From assembly GCA_027459765.1 (NCBI GenBank), contig DAIDHD010000029.1, forward strand, positions 33,894 through 97,893: a stretch of DNA of 64,000 nt, written 5' to 3'. A program made the translations under genes and the position numbers. Below the pieces are notes generated by a model, which ran no database searches, had not been told where the DNA came from, and was given only the letters and a program-made list of their open reading frames with translations. Shown piece by piece: positions 29,614-38,516 of this stretch (position 1 is its first letter; every line of letters begins with the position of its first letter). Origin of the DNA: Gammaproteobacteria bacterium (GTDB taxonomy: Bacteria; Pseudomonadota; Gammaproteobacteria; Steroidobacterales; Steroidobacteraceae).

Positions 29614-29973
29614 TCAGCGGCCGGCGATGCGGATCTTGCGGGCGACCTCGCCGCACTTCGACCAGCCAACGTTCGCAAGCGAGTAGCCGAGCACGCGCGT
29701 GGAGCGCTGATCCACGGTGACCTCGAGTTCGCAGCCGTGGAAGCCGGCCGGAGCGCCGTCGGGTTGCTGCGCCAGGAACCAGACGTACACGGCCCGGGTC
29801 GTGCCCGTGTCGATGCGGCGCGGCGCACCGAAGACATCCTGCAGACGCTCCACCGGCTGGCCGACGCTGTCGGCGACGATGCGCGGCACCGGCCGCACCG
29901 CGTAACCCGGCGAGCCACAGGCGGCGAGCAGAGCCGCGGCCGCGACCGTGAACGGGACTCTCCGACGCGACAT
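29614..29973 (-). CDS. Small lipoprotein, SmpA/OmlA-like fold
   Basis: A 119-residue protein with lipoprotein signal AAAALLAAC (lipobox Cys at 19). The segment VGQPVERLQDVFGAPRRIDTG followed by YVWF resembles the SmpA/OmlA/BamE arrangement of a start helix and a glycine turn, but similarity is weak. Two further cysteines (GFHGCELEV, WSKCGEV) may form a disulfide. It precedes the TPR gene on the same strand by 24 bases. Function unknown. Confidence 0.6.
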   Translation of the reverse strand: MSRRRVPFTVAAAALLAACGSPGYAVRPVPRIVADSVGQPVERLQDVFGAPRRIDTGTTRAVYVWFLAQQPDGAPAGFHGCELEVTVDQRSTRVLGYSLANVGWSKCGEVARKIRIAGR

Positions 29974-30061
29974 GAGGCGTACTCCCCGGGGGCGATATGT
30001 CGCGGAGTCTTGCCGGCGCCGGCACCCTGCTGCCAGGCCGTGGGTCGCAGATTCGAGAGTT

Positions 30062-31546
30062 TCATGGTGCTGATTGTAATTCGACCACCCGCGCGCGGCG
30101 GGCCTCGAGGCATAAGCCCCACCGCACGCCGGCGGGCAGGTCCTCCGGGTGGTGCACGGCCACCACCAGCGTGACTCGCCGGCGTAACAGTGCGCCGAGC
30201 AGATCCTTCATCGCGGCGCGCTGCGCGGGATCGAGTCCCGTGAAGGGCTCGTCGAGCAGCAGGAGACGCGGCCGCGCCGCGAGCGCCCGCGCGATCAGCG
30301 CCCGGCGAAGCTCTCCGTAGGACAACTCGCGCGCCCGGCGTGCTGCGAGCGGGCCGAGTTCGAGGGCGTCGAGGCAGCGCGCCGCCGTGCGCCGCTCGCT
30401 CGCGGTGGGCGGCTCATCGAGGCCGATGCTCGCCCGGCAGCCGCTCACGACCAATTCGCGCACCGTGACGTCGGTGGCGTAGTCGGTCTGCAGCTCCGGC
30501 GACACGTATCCCACCCGGCGCTTCCACTCGGCGATGGGAGCGCCGGGCGCGAGCCCCGCACGTTCGACCCGGCCGGGCAACGCCGGCGCGAGATCGCCGT
30601 ACAGAAGCTTGAGCAGGCTCGACTTGCCGGCGCCGTTGGCGCCGATCACGGCCCAGTGCTCACCGCTGCGCAGTTCCCAGTCGACGGCCTTCAACACCGG
30701 CCGGTAGTCGACGAACAGGTCCGCCTGGCGCAGGAGCAGCAGCGGACGCGCACCCCGGCGGGCGGGCCGATGCGCCCGCGTCGACGGCAGCATGCGGACC
30801 GGACGCTCGCGCGCCGCGCGTGCCAGCCGCGCGAGATCGGTTGGCGCGAGCGGGCGCACGGCGCGGACGGCGCCCGCGTCGACCTCGATAAAGCCGCGCG
30901 TGCCTGGCGGCACGTCCGCCGCCCGGTGCGCTGCGACCACCCAGGCCTGGCCCCGACGCCTTGCGCCGGCGAGCACCGCGTCCAGACGACGCCGGTGGCG
31001 CGCATCGAGCCCGTTGTAGAACTCGTCCAGCAGCAGCCAATCCGGGTCCTGTACGAGCGCGCGGGCGAGCAATACCAGGCGCCGCTGGCCGTAGGACAGG
31101 GACAGGAAGCGCCTGCGCGCGAGCGAGACAAGGCCGCAGCGGCGTAGTTCGAGCGCCACCCGACGGCGCTCGGCGGCCGTCGGCGGCGACAGCAGCAGAT
31201 CCGTGCGGTGCAGGCCGGTGGTCACCAGGTCGGCGACCGGCAGGTCCCAGCCGTAGCGCGCGTACTTGTCCTGGCGTTCCGCGCCGACGTAGGCGATGCG
31301 GCGCTTCGCCTCGCGCTCGGTCAGCGCCCGTCGGCCGGCACGGTACTCGCGCGTGCCGCGGCCATCGGGTGTCGGCCAGACGTCGCCGGCGAGCAGTTTC
31401 AGGAGTTGGGTCTTGCCGGCACCGTTTGCGCCGACGAGCGCCCAGCGGCCGCCCGGCGCAAGGTCGAGGCTCACACCACGCAGCGCCCAGCGGCGGCCGC
31501 GCCGAACGCTCACCGTGCGCAAACCGATGGACAATCCGCTGGTCAC
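30062..31546 (-). CDS. ModF-like protein with two ABC ATPase domains
   Basis: A 494-residue soluble protein with two ABC nucleotide-binding domains and no membrane segment. Walker A motifs are GANGAGKTQLL (about 42-52) and GANGAGKSSLL (about 300-310). Signatures are LSLSYGQRRLVLLARAL and LSYGELRRALIARAL, with Walker B LLLDEFYNGLDARH and LLLDEPFTGLDPAQ. This double layout is seen in E. coli ModF (490 aa), whose role is poorly defined. The GTG start at 31546 overlaps the upstream hydrolase stop (GTGA). No modABC genes are nearby, so a molybdate link is not supported here. Confidence 0.78.
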   Translation of the reverse strand: MTSGLSIGLRTVSVRRGRRWALRGVSLDLAPGGRWALVGANGAGKTQLLKLLAGDVWPTPDGRGTREYRAGRRALTEREAKRRIAYVGAERQDKYARYGWDLPVADLVTTGLHRTDLLLSPPTAAERRRVALELRRCGLVSLARRRFLSLSYGQRRLVLLARALVQDPDWLLLDEFYNGLDARHRRRLDAVLAGARRRGQAWVVAAHRAADVPPGTRGFIEVDAGAVRAVRPLAPTDLARLARAARERPVRMLPSTRAHRPARRGARPLLLLRQADLFVDYRPVLKAVDWELRSGEHWAVIGANGAGKSSLLKLLYGDLAPALPGRVERAGLAPGAPIAEWKRRVGYVSPELQTDYATDVTVRELVVSGCRASIGLDEPPTASERRTAARCLDALELGPLAARRARELSYGELRRALIARALAARPRLLLLDEPFTGLDPAQRAAMKDLLGALLRRRVTLVVAVHHPEDLPAGVRWGLCLEARRARVVELQSAP

Positions 31547-32400
31547 GGCCCCGCCAGCCGATAGCGCCCGTCGCTTGCGCACACGCGGCCGTCTCTCTCG
31601 AGCTTGTGCAAGTGGGCGAGCAGGGTCTGTCGCGCCCAGCCGTGGCGCTCTCGGGGCACGTCGTCGTAGACCCGATCGACGAGCTCGGCGAGGCTGACGC
31701 CCGCGCCCGCGCTCGCAGCGAGAGCCTCGAGCACCTTGCGCTCGCGCGCCAGCCGATGCGCCCGTACCGCGGCGACGGCGGCCGGTCCGTCCGCGATCAA
31801 CCGCCCGTGGCCGGGCGCGACCGCACGGATACCGGCCCCCGCCAGCCGATCGAGTGAATCGAAATAGGCGCTCATGTCACCGTCCGGCGGCAGGATCACC
31901 GGTGTGACGCCTTCGAGCAGGGTGTCGCCGCTGAACAGCAGATGCGAGTCCTCGCGAACAAAGCACAGGCAGTTCGAGGCGTGGCCCGGCGTGGCGATGA
32001 CCCGCAGCGGCGGCGCGTCGCCGAGCGCCAAGCGCTCGCCGTCGACGAGCTCCCGGTCGGGCTGGCAGCTCGGATCCTGCCGACCGTCCTGCGCCGCCCT
32101 GCGTCCGAGGACCTGCGCACCGGTGCGCTCCGCGAGAATCGCGGCCAGCGGCGAGTGATCCTGATGTGTATGTGTGACCAGCACCGCCGCGACGCGTCCA
32201 CCGGTGGCTGCGAGCAGCGTCTCGAGGTGCCGGGCGTCGCGGGGACCGGGATCGACGATCACCGCCCGATCGGCGCCGAGCACGTAGGTGTTGGTACCGG
32301 GACCGGTCAGGGGTCCCGCGTTGCCGGCGACCACCCGGCGCACGCCGTCAGCCACCTCGACCACGGCTCCCGGCGCGAGCCGCTCCTCGGAGCGCGCCAC
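31543..32400 (-). CDS. Metallo-beta-lactamase-fold hydrolase with winged-helix C-terminus (LACTB2-like)
   Basis: A 285-residue protein. The metal-binding motif is THTHQDHS (about 76-83), with further ligands in TPGHASNCL and FSGDTLLEG and the late GHGRLI. The C-terminal 70 residues (LAELVDRVYDD and LLAHLHKLERDGRV) form the BLACT winged-helix domain. Relatives are endoribonucleases or thioesterases; the substrate here is unknown. The start is GTG at 32400, 9 bases after phhA, so these genes and the double ATPase may be one unit. Confidence 0.82.
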   Translation of the reverse strand: MARSEERLAPGAVVEVADGVRRVVAGNAGPLTGPGTNTYVLGADRAVIVDPGPRDARHLETLLAATGGRVAAVLVTHTHQDHSPLAAILAERTGAQVLGRRAAQDGRQDPSCQPDRELVDGERLALGDAPPLRVIATPGHASNCLCFVREDSHLLFSGDTLLEGVTPVILPPDGDMSAYFDSLDRLAGAGIRAVAPGHGRLIADGPAAVAAVRAHRLARERKVLEALAASAGAGVSLAELVDRVYDDVPRERHGWARQTLLAHLHKLERDGRVCASDGRYRLAGP

Positions 32401-32409
32401 GCTCGCGGC

Positions 32410-33282
32410 TCAGGCCGGCCGCGATACCGGCACGTCACCCGGCAGCAGCGCATCCGGCGCGATGCCCGGCGCGTCCCGGAAGGCCCTGTACAGGGGCGCG
32501 AAGTCGGTGTCGTAGGCGCTGCGGAAGAGCTGTTCGAAACTGTCGATGACGAAGTACGTCTTCTGATAGTCGTCGATCAGATAGTCGGTGCGCATCACCC
32601 GGGCGAGATCGAAGGCGATGCGATGCGGCCGGTCGCTGTCGATGCTGTAGGCCGTCTCGCCGGCGGACGAGAGGATGCCGGCGCCGTAGGCGCGCAGACC
32701 GTCGCCGTGGCGGATGAGTCCGAACTCGACGCAATACCAATAGAGCCGCGCCAGCATCTTGAGGCCGCCCTCGGCGGCCGCCTTCTCGCCGGCGGCGCCG
32801 TACGCCTGCACGAAATCCGCGAACACTGGATCGCAGAGCAGCGGCACGTGCCCGAAGAAATCATGGAATACGTCCGGTTCCACGAGGTAGTCCATCTCCG
32901 CCGGCTCCCGCAACCACACCGTCACCGGAAAGCGGCGGCGCGCCAGGTGTGCAAAGAAGTGTTCCTCGGGAATGAGGCCGGGCACCGCGACGATGCGCCA
33001 GCCGGTGGCGCGTGCCAGCACCTCGCTCGCGGCGTCGAAGCGCGGGATGCGCCGTTCGATGCCGAGCTTGTCGAGCCCGGCCAGCACCTGCGGGGCGCCG
33101 TAACGGCGCACCAGCGCACTCTGCCGATCGAGCAACTGAGCCCAGAGGGCGTGCTGGGCGGGGGTGTAGGCATCCCAGACCTGGTCCACGCTGTAGTCGG
33201 CGGCCGCGGCCGAATAATCGCCGCGCAGCTTCACCTCGTGAGCGGAGGGAGCACTGGGTAGATTTGGAGAAGTTTCAGCCAT
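32410..33282 (-). CDS. phhA: Phenylalanine 4-monooxygenase
   Basis: A 290-residue pterin-dependent enzyme that hydroxylates phenylalanine to tyrosine. The iron ligands are the two His of FHDFFGHVPLL and the Glu of YWYCVEFGLI. The pterin-contacting region GLIPEEHFFAHLARRRFPVT is intact. Length fits the bacterial form (262-297). The ATG at 33282 is used; a GTG at 33300 would add six residues. hmgA and fahA for the later steps lie 20 kb away; no pterin dehydratase (phhB) is adjacent. Confidence 0.93.
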   Translation of the reverse strand: MAETSPNLPSAPSAHEVKLRGDYSAAAADYSVDQVWDAYTPAQHALWAQLLDRQSALVRRYGAPQVLAGLDKLGIERRIPRFDAASEVLARATGWRIVAVPGLIPEEHFFAHLARRRFPVTVWLREPAEMDYLVEPDVFHDFFGHVPLLCDPVFADFVQAYGAAGEKAAAEGGLKMLARLYWYCVEFGLIRHGDGLRAYGAGILSSAGETAYSIDSDRPHRIAFDLARVMRTDYLIDDYQKTYFVIDSFEQLFRSAYDTDFAPLYRAFRDAPGIAPDALLPGDVPVSRPA

Positions 33283-33347
33283 TTCAGTGATCTGCTTCAC
33301 ATTTTGACATAGTTGCGGCCCGCCGCGGAGTCGCTACACTGCGAACC

Positions 33348-33887
33348 ATGTCGAATCCCCCCAACGCTCGCCGCGTGGGCGGCCCGCCCTCGTGGGTCGA
33401 ACTCGCACGACCGGATTCGGAACAGTGCCAGCGATTCCTGGCGGAGTCCCTGTCGCTGCTGCTCGCCGACCTGCTGCGTTCCGTGCTGGCCGACGCGAGC
33501 CCGGCCTTGCCGGCCGAAGAGTCCGCGGTGGAACGCTATCGCGCCCTCGCCGAGTCGCTCGCCGACGGCGAGTCGCGCCGCCGCACCACCCTCGGCATCA
33601 CCCGCGCCGGTCTCGCCAAACGCTGCGTGACCTGGTTGAAGATCCTGCTCACCGTGCCGTCGAACGCGGCCAACGGCGCGCAGATGCGCGAGTTCGTGGA
33701 CGCGCTCGGCCTGTTTCCGGCGCTGTTCGACAGTGAGCCGTCGGCGCGCTCGCGCCGCGCCCGACTGACCTGGCTGCTGACCCACGATCGGCGCCTGGAC
33801 GCGAGCACTCGCGAGGCGGCCACCGCCCTCATCGAGGCCTGCGAGCACCTCGGGGTGCTGCTCTGGCCCGACGCCGAGACCGCCTGA
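33348..33887 (+). CDS. Hypothetical protein, helical, 179 residues
   Basis: Not recognised. The translation is rich in Ala, Leu, Arg and Glu, predicted helical, with no signal peptide or membrane segment and no cysteine/histidine cluster apart from single residues. It is divergent from phhA. A -10-like TACACT at 33335-33340 ends only 7 bases before the ATG, so its mRNA could be leaderless; TTGACA at 33304-33309 is too far upstream (25-base spacer) to pair with it. Codon use matches the neighbours, which supports a real gene. Confidence 0.6.
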   Translation: MSNPPNARRVGGPPSWVELARPDSEQCQRFLAESLSLLLADLLRSVLADASPALPAEESAVERYRALAESLADGESRRRTTLGITRAGLAKRCVTWLKILLTVPSNAANGAQMREFVDALGLFPALFDSEPSARSRRARLTWLLTHDRRLDASTREAATALIEACEHLGVLLWPDAETA

Positions 33888-34031
33888 CCGACACCCGGGC
33901 CACGTCGCCGGCCTGGCAACCTGCGGTGGGGACTGGGCGTGCTGCGCCGCTTCGCGCCACCCAGCGGCCTCCAAGTACTTTCCCTGACTCATCTTCCGTC
34001 CATTTTGCCGGTAGACTGACGGGTTAGTGTC

Positions 34032-35249
34032 GTGACCTGCGTCGGAGTTCTCGTGATCGTATCGTCCCCTGTCGAGCATCCCTCCCCGTTCCCCGAGTCG
34101 GCCCGCCCGGGCGCCGAAGGACCGGCCCGCACCGTCGCCGATGGGCCCGCCCGCCCGGCCGGCGACGCGTCCGGCGACGCGGCTGCCGCGATCGGCACCG
34201 ACAAGTCGCGGTTCCGCTTCCAGAAGCTGCTGCACCCGTTCACGCTCGAACGTGCGGTGGTCGCACCGGTGGTGTGGTTCGTGCTCGACTGGCTGGTCCT
34301 CGGGGCCGCCGTGGCCACCCTGCTGGTAGTGGACGCCTGGTGGGTACGGGTGTTCGCGTCGCTGGTGGCGGCGCTGTGGATCGCGCGGCTGTTCGTGATC
34401 GGACACGACGCGTGCCACGGCTCGTACACGCCCTCCAAGGCGCTGAACGTGTGGATCGGCCGCATTGCGTTCCTCCCCTCGCTGACCCCCTACAGCCTGT
34501 GGGAGACCGGGCACAATCTCGCCCACCACGGCTTTACCAACCTGAAGGGCCGCGACTACGTGTGGACCCCCTACTCGCCGGAGGAATTTCGGCGACTGCC
34601 GTGGATCCGCCGCCAGTTGGAGCGCGTATACCGCAGCGGCGTCGGCCAGGGCGTGTACTACCTGATCGAGATGTGGTGGAAGAAGCTCTACTTCCCCTCA
34701 CGCAAGCACATCGGCACGCGGCGCCGCAGCTACACCCTCGATAGCCTGTTGGTGACCGTGTTCGCGGCGCTGTGGATCGGCGGCTTGGTCGCCTGGGGCG
34801 TGCACGCCCACCGTTCCGTCGCCGCGCTGCTGGTGTTCGCCTTCGCGGTGCCGTTCTTCTTCTGGAACTGCCTGATGGGCTTCGTGATCTACGTGCAGCA
34901 CACGCACCCGCGCGTCGCCTGGTACGAGCGCCGTGACGAGTGGTCGGCGAACGCCGGCTACGCCACCACCACGGTGCACGTGAAATTGAGGCGTCCCTTC
35001 GACAGCCTCATCCACTACATCCTCGAGCACGGCGCGCATCACGTGAACATGGGCGTGCCGCTCTACCGTCTGAAGGCCGCCCAGGCACGGCTGGCGGCGA
35101 CGCTCGATGAGCGGCTGAACACGGAGATGTTCACCTGGCGCTACTACTGGAACACCGTGCGCCGCTGCAAGCTGTACGACTTCGCCCGGCACGTGTGGAC
35201 CGACTTCGACGGCCGCGTCACCGCGGAACCGGTGGTACAGACCCGCTGA
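34032..35249 (+). CDS. Membrane fatty acid desaturase family protein
   Basis: A 405-residue di-iron desaturase/hydroxylase-type protein. The three histidine boxes are HDACHG (about 130), HNLAHHG (about 166) and HGAHHVNMG (about 333). About four to six hydrophobic segments flank them. The first 55 residues are Pro/Ala/Gly-rich and probably disordered. GTG at 34032 is the earliest start; GTG at 34053 is also possible. A -10-like TAGACT is at 34012-34017. The substrate (acyl lipid or other) is unknown. Convergent with btuB. Confidence 0.82.
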   Translation: MTCVGVLVIVSSPVEHPSPFPESARPGAEGPARTVADGPARPAGDASGDAAAAIGTDKSRFRFQKLLHPFTLERAVVAPVVWFVLDWLVLGAAVATLLVVDAWWVRVFASLVAALWIARLFVIGHDACHGSYTPSKALNVWIGRIAFLPSLTPYSLWETGHNLAHHGFTNLKGRDYVWTPYSPEEFRRLPWIRRQLERVYRSGVGQGVYYLIEMWWKKLYFPSRKHIGTRRRSYTLDSLLVTVFAALWIGGLVAWGVHAHRSVAALLVFAFAVPFFFWNCLMGFVIYVQHTHPRVAWYERRDEWSANAGYATTTVHVKLRRPFDSLIHYILEHGAHHVNMGVPLYRLKAAQARLAATLDERLNTEMFTWRYYWNTVRRCKLYDFARHVWTDFDGRVTAEPVVQTR

Positions 35250-35328
35250 TCCGGCGGCGGCGGGAGGACCGGCGATCGCCTCCGGTCCACCCGCCGCTGT
35301 ACGGCCTTCCCCGGGAGCCTGCCCGGCG

Positions 35329-37230
35329 CTAACGCGCCGCCCCGGGCGTATAGCGCAGACTCACCAGATAGTTTCGTCCGTCCTGCGGGTAGTAGAGCGC
35401 GGTCTGGTACTGGCGGTCGAACACGTTCGCCAATTTGCCCTCGAGCGCCAGCGCGCCGGTCAACTGCCAGGTGGCGAGCAGATCGAGCGTCGAGTAGCCG
35501 CCGAGTCGCTGCGCGTTGGCCGGATCGTCGAAGCTGCGACCGGACACCCAGTAGCGGCCGGTGAGGGTGCCCTTGGACCACAGTCGCGACAGTTCCACCC
35601 GCCCCGTCCACTGCGCGCGCCTCGGCAGCAGGTTGCCGTCATTGAAGCCGTCGGAACGGTTGCGCGGGTCGGTCCAGGTCGCCGTGACGCCGGTGCTCCA
35701 CTCGCCGAACTTGCGCGTGGCCTGGGTCTCGACGCCGCGAATCTCGCTGCGATTCACGTTGATCGCCGTGAAGGTGTTCGGATCAGTCTCGATGAGGTCG
35801 GTGATCCGGGTGCGATAGGCGTGCACCGACCAATCGATGCCGCGGTCGCGGCCGTCCAGGCCGAATTCCACCGAGTGCGAACTTTCGGGGCGCAGGGTCG
35901 GCGTGCCGTAGTACGGGTAGTACAACTCGTTGAAGGTGGGCGCCTTGAAGGCGCTCGCGTAGGAGGCCATGAGGCGCACGCTGTCGCTGAGCCGATAGCC
36001 CCAGGCCGCGCCGCCGGTGGTCTTGCCGCCGAATTGCTGGTTGTCGTCGTGACGGGCGCTCAAGGTCAGGTGCTGAGGTCCGAACGCGGCGTCGTACTCG
36101 CCGAACACGCCGGTGTCGCGCCGCGCCGTCAACGCGTACTGGGTGTCGCTGTCGATCCTGTCGCGCAGGTAGTCGCTGCCGACGGTGACGGTTTGCCCGG
36201 GCGCGAGCTTCCAGTCGGCCTGGAAGGTGCCGGTCGCACGCACCGTGTCGATGATGCCGGGCGGAACCGGCGATTGCGGATTGACCGCAAGCCCAACGGC
36301 CACGTCGGTCTCCTGGTCACGCGACTGGCCGACGCGGATCTGCAGGCGCAATGGATCGACGGGCGACCAGGACGCCGATGCACCCGCGACCTGCTGCACG
36401 AAGTACTCGCGATTCTGATAGTCGCTGTGGAAATCGGTCGCGCCGCTCGAGCGCAATCCGAACAGTTCGACCTGTGCGTCGTCACTCAGCGCGTAGGCGA
36501 CCCGCGCCGAGGCCGACGCGTTGCGGTAGCGGTCGTCGTAGGGCACGTTGGTGTAGCAACCGCCGCCCGGCTGGCTCGGCGAGACATAGGGGGCGCCGAG
36601 GCAGGAATCGTAGCCGTTGGTGGTCTGATAGCCGCCCGACGCCGCGTACGACAGTCCGCCGGTGCTGCCGCTCACACCACCGTCGACCTGCTGGAAGCCG
36701 TGGCTGCCCACCGAGTAATCGAGGCTGGGCGCCGCGTTGCCGGCGCCGCGGCGCGTGAAGATCTGAATGACGCCGCCGATGGCGTCCGATCCGTACAGGC
36801 TCGAGCGCGGCCCGCGCACGATCTCGATGTGATCGATCTCCGACACCGGCAGGTACTGAAAGGCCGTGCTGCCCACCGTCGCCGATCCCAGCGGTATCCC
36901 GTCCACCAGCACGAGCACGTGGTCGGACTCGGTGCCGCGCACGAAAATCGCGCTTTCCTTGCCGAGGCCGCCGTTGTTGGCGATCTCGATGCCGGCCTCG
37001 CCGCGCAGCAGTTCCTGCAGCGACACCGACTGACGCGCCTCGATGGTCGCGCGGTCGAGAACCGTCACCGACGCGAGCGCATCGTCGATGGCTTCCGGCG
37101 TGCGTGTCGCGGTGACCAGCACCGCATCCAGCGCGTCAGCCGCCTCGGCGTGCGCATTCGCGGTGACACTCAACGAGAAAGCGGAGAACAACAATCCCAG
37201 AGCGCGGCCGCGCTCGATCTCGATCATCAT
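35329..37230 (-). CDS. btuB: TonB-dependent outer-membrane receptor, BtuB-like (cobalamin)
   Basis: A 633-residue outer-membrane receptor. A signal peptide (about 1-29, ending NAHAE) is followed by a TonB box in DAVLVTATRT, a plug domain (to about 150) with GPRSSLYGSDAIGGVIQIFT, and a 22-strand barrel to the end (NYLVSLRYTPGAAR). BtuB takes up vitamin B12. This identity is supported by the cobalamin riboswitch in its leader. ATG at 37230 has a GGGGG ribosome site 8 bases upstream; ATG 37245 and GTG 37260 are in-frame alternatives. No btuFCD genes are nearby. Confidence 0.87.
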   Translation of the reverse strand: MMIEIERGRALGLLFSAFSLSVTANAHAEAADALDAVLVTATRTPEAIDDALASVTVLDRATIEARQSVSLQELLRGEAGIEIANNGGLGKESAIFVRGTESDHVLVLVDGIPLGSATVGSTAFQYLPVSEIDHIEIVRGPRSSLYGSDAIGGVIQIFTRRGAGNAAPSLDYSVGSHGFQQVDGGVSGSTGGLSYAASGGYQTTNGYDSCLGAPYVSPSQPGGGCYTNVPYDDRYRNASASARVAYALSDDAQVELFGLRSSGATDFHSDYQNREYFVQQVAGASASWSPVDPLRLQIRVGQSRDQETDVAVGLAVNPQSPVPPGIIDTVRATGTFQADWKLAPGQTVTVGSDYLRDRIDSDTQYALTARRDTGVFGEYDAAFGPQHLTLSARHDDNQQFGGKTTGGAAWGYRLSDSVRLMASYASAFKAPTFNELYYPYYGTPTLRPESSHSVEFGLDGRDRGIDWSVHAYRTRITDLIETDPNTFTAINVNRSEIRGVETQATRKFGEWSTGVTATWTDPRNRSDGFNDGNLLPRRAQWTGRVELSRLWSKGTLTGRYWVSGRSFDDPANAQRLGGYSTLDLLATWQLTGALALEGKLANVFDRQYQTALYYPQDGRNYLVSLRYTPGAAR

Positions 37231-37364
37231 GAACTCATCCCCCATGCACCCACCGTGCACGTCGTGATTGCCGCAAAAGGGTGTGGAGATGAGTGCAGGC
37301 CCGACCGGCGGTGCGCAGACGCGGCACGGCCGTTCACGCCGATGCCGCCCACCGCAACACCTAC

Positions 37365-37560
37365 CGTCGCGTCGGGCCGGTATACGGGCTCACGAGCGGC
37401 TCCTCGCGGAACCGGCGGGCCGCCTTCCCATGCCGTGACGGCACAGTGGCATATCGACCCGTCTTGACTCGTTCACCGTTGCGGGGGCAGCGCCGGATTC
37501 ACGCTCACGCGCTCACCGGCTTCCCGTTTAAATCGCGCCGGTAGCACCCGGCGCGATCAC
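37365..37560 (-). promoter_or_regulatory. Cobalamin (adenosylcobalamin-class) riboswitch
   Basis: On the minus strand the leader reads GGTGCTACC, AACGGGAAGCCGGTG, AATCCGGCGCTGCCCCCGCA then ACGGT, the B12-box-type core GCCACTG (37444-37450), ATGGGAAGGCGG, and GTGAGCCCGTATACCGGCC. This is the conserved order of the cobalamin aptamer. It ends about 135 bases before the btuB start; the intervening leader has room for an expression platform but no U-tract terminator. It should repress btuB when B12 is plentiful. Confidence 0.92.
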
Positions 37561-37635
37561 CTCGACGCATCCACAGTGTGGGCGCGCAGGGCGCGCCCGT
37601 CAACTGCGCCCAACACCGGGCGCCGCGTCCGCGCG

Positions 37636-38481
37636 TCAACCGCGCAGGTAGCCGGCGTGGTGGCGCAGGTGGTCGCCGATGAAGGTCTGGATGAAGAAAT
37701 AGCCGTGGTCGTAGCCCGGCTGCATGCGCAAGGTGAGCGCCTGGCCGGACTTCGCGGCGGCCGCAGCGAGCTTCTCGGGCATCAGCTGCTGCGCCAGGAA
37801 CTGGTCGGCCGTGCCCTGGTCGACCAGGATCGACCCCGGGAAGGGGCGCGTCGCGATGAGTTCGCTGGCGTCGTATTGCTTCCACGTCTCGCGATCCGCG
37901 CCCAGGTAGTTGGTGAGCGCCTTGACGCCCCAGGGGCATTGCATCGGTGCGGAAATCGGCGCGAACGCCGACACCGAACGATAGCGGTCCGGATTCTTGA
38001 GCGCGATGGTGAGCGCGCCGTGACCGCCCATGGAGTGGCCGCAGATGCTCATCACGCCCGGCAGCGCCGGCAGGTTCGCCTCCACCACCTGCGGCAACTC
38101 GCGTGTCACGTAGCTGTACATGCGGTAATTCGCCGCCCACGGCGCCTGGGTCGCATCCACGTAGAAGCCGGCCGCCTGGCCGAAGTCCCAGGAATCGGCG
38201 TCGCCGGGAATGCGCGGCTGGCGCGGGCTCGTGTCCGGGCCGATGAGCATGAGGCCGAGTTCGGCGGCGAGCGCCTGCGCGTGCGCCTTGATCGCGAAGG
38301 TCTCCTCGGTGCAGGTCAGGCCCGACAGGTAGTAGAGCACGGGCACCTTGCCGGCGCGCGCCGCGGGCGGCACGAAGGCCGAGAACTTCATCGGTCCGCC
38401 GGTCTCGCGCGATTCGTGGACGTAGTAACGCTGCACGCCGCCGAAGCAACCGTGCTCGGAGATCAACTGGATGGTGCTCAT
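37636..38481 (-). CDS. fghA: S-formylglutathione hydrolase
   Basis: A 281-residue alpha/beta-hydrolase (esterase D family) that converts S-formylglutathione to glutathione and formate in formaldehyde detoxification. The catalytic Ser lies in GHSMGGHGAL (about 149-158), Asp in DQGTADQFL, and His in PGYDHGYFFIQTF. Length matches FrmB/FghA (277-282). The usual partner, glutathione-dependent formaldehyde dehydrogenase, is not adjacent. The last 75 bases before the riboswitch on its 3' side show nothing notable. Confidence 0.93.
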   Translation of the reverse strand: MSTIQLISEHGCFGGVQRYYVHESRETGGPMKFSAFVPPAARAGKVPVLYYLSGLTCTEETFAIKAHAQALAAELGLMLIGPDTSPRQPRIPGDADSWDFGQAAGFYVDATQAPWAANYRMYSYVTRELPQVVEANLPALPGVMSICGHSMGGHGALTIALKNPDRYRSVSAFAPISAPMQCPWGVKALTNYLGADRETWKQYDASELIATRPFPGSILVDQGTADQFLAQQLMPEKLAAAAAKSGQALTLRMQPGYDHGYFFIQTFIGDHLRHHAGYLRG

Positions 38482-38516
38482 GGGTCTGCGGTCCTCGATG
38501 CGTGGGTCTTCGGTCC

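Noticed and set aside
30062..31546. Assignment of the double ATPase as molybdate transport protein ModF
   Set aside because: The domain layout matches, but no modA, modB or modC is nearby and ModF's role is not settled, so no gene symbol was given.
33304..33309. TTGACA as the -35 of the gene at 33348
   Set aside because: The only good -10 (TACACT, 33335-33340) is 25 bases away, outside the usable spacer range.
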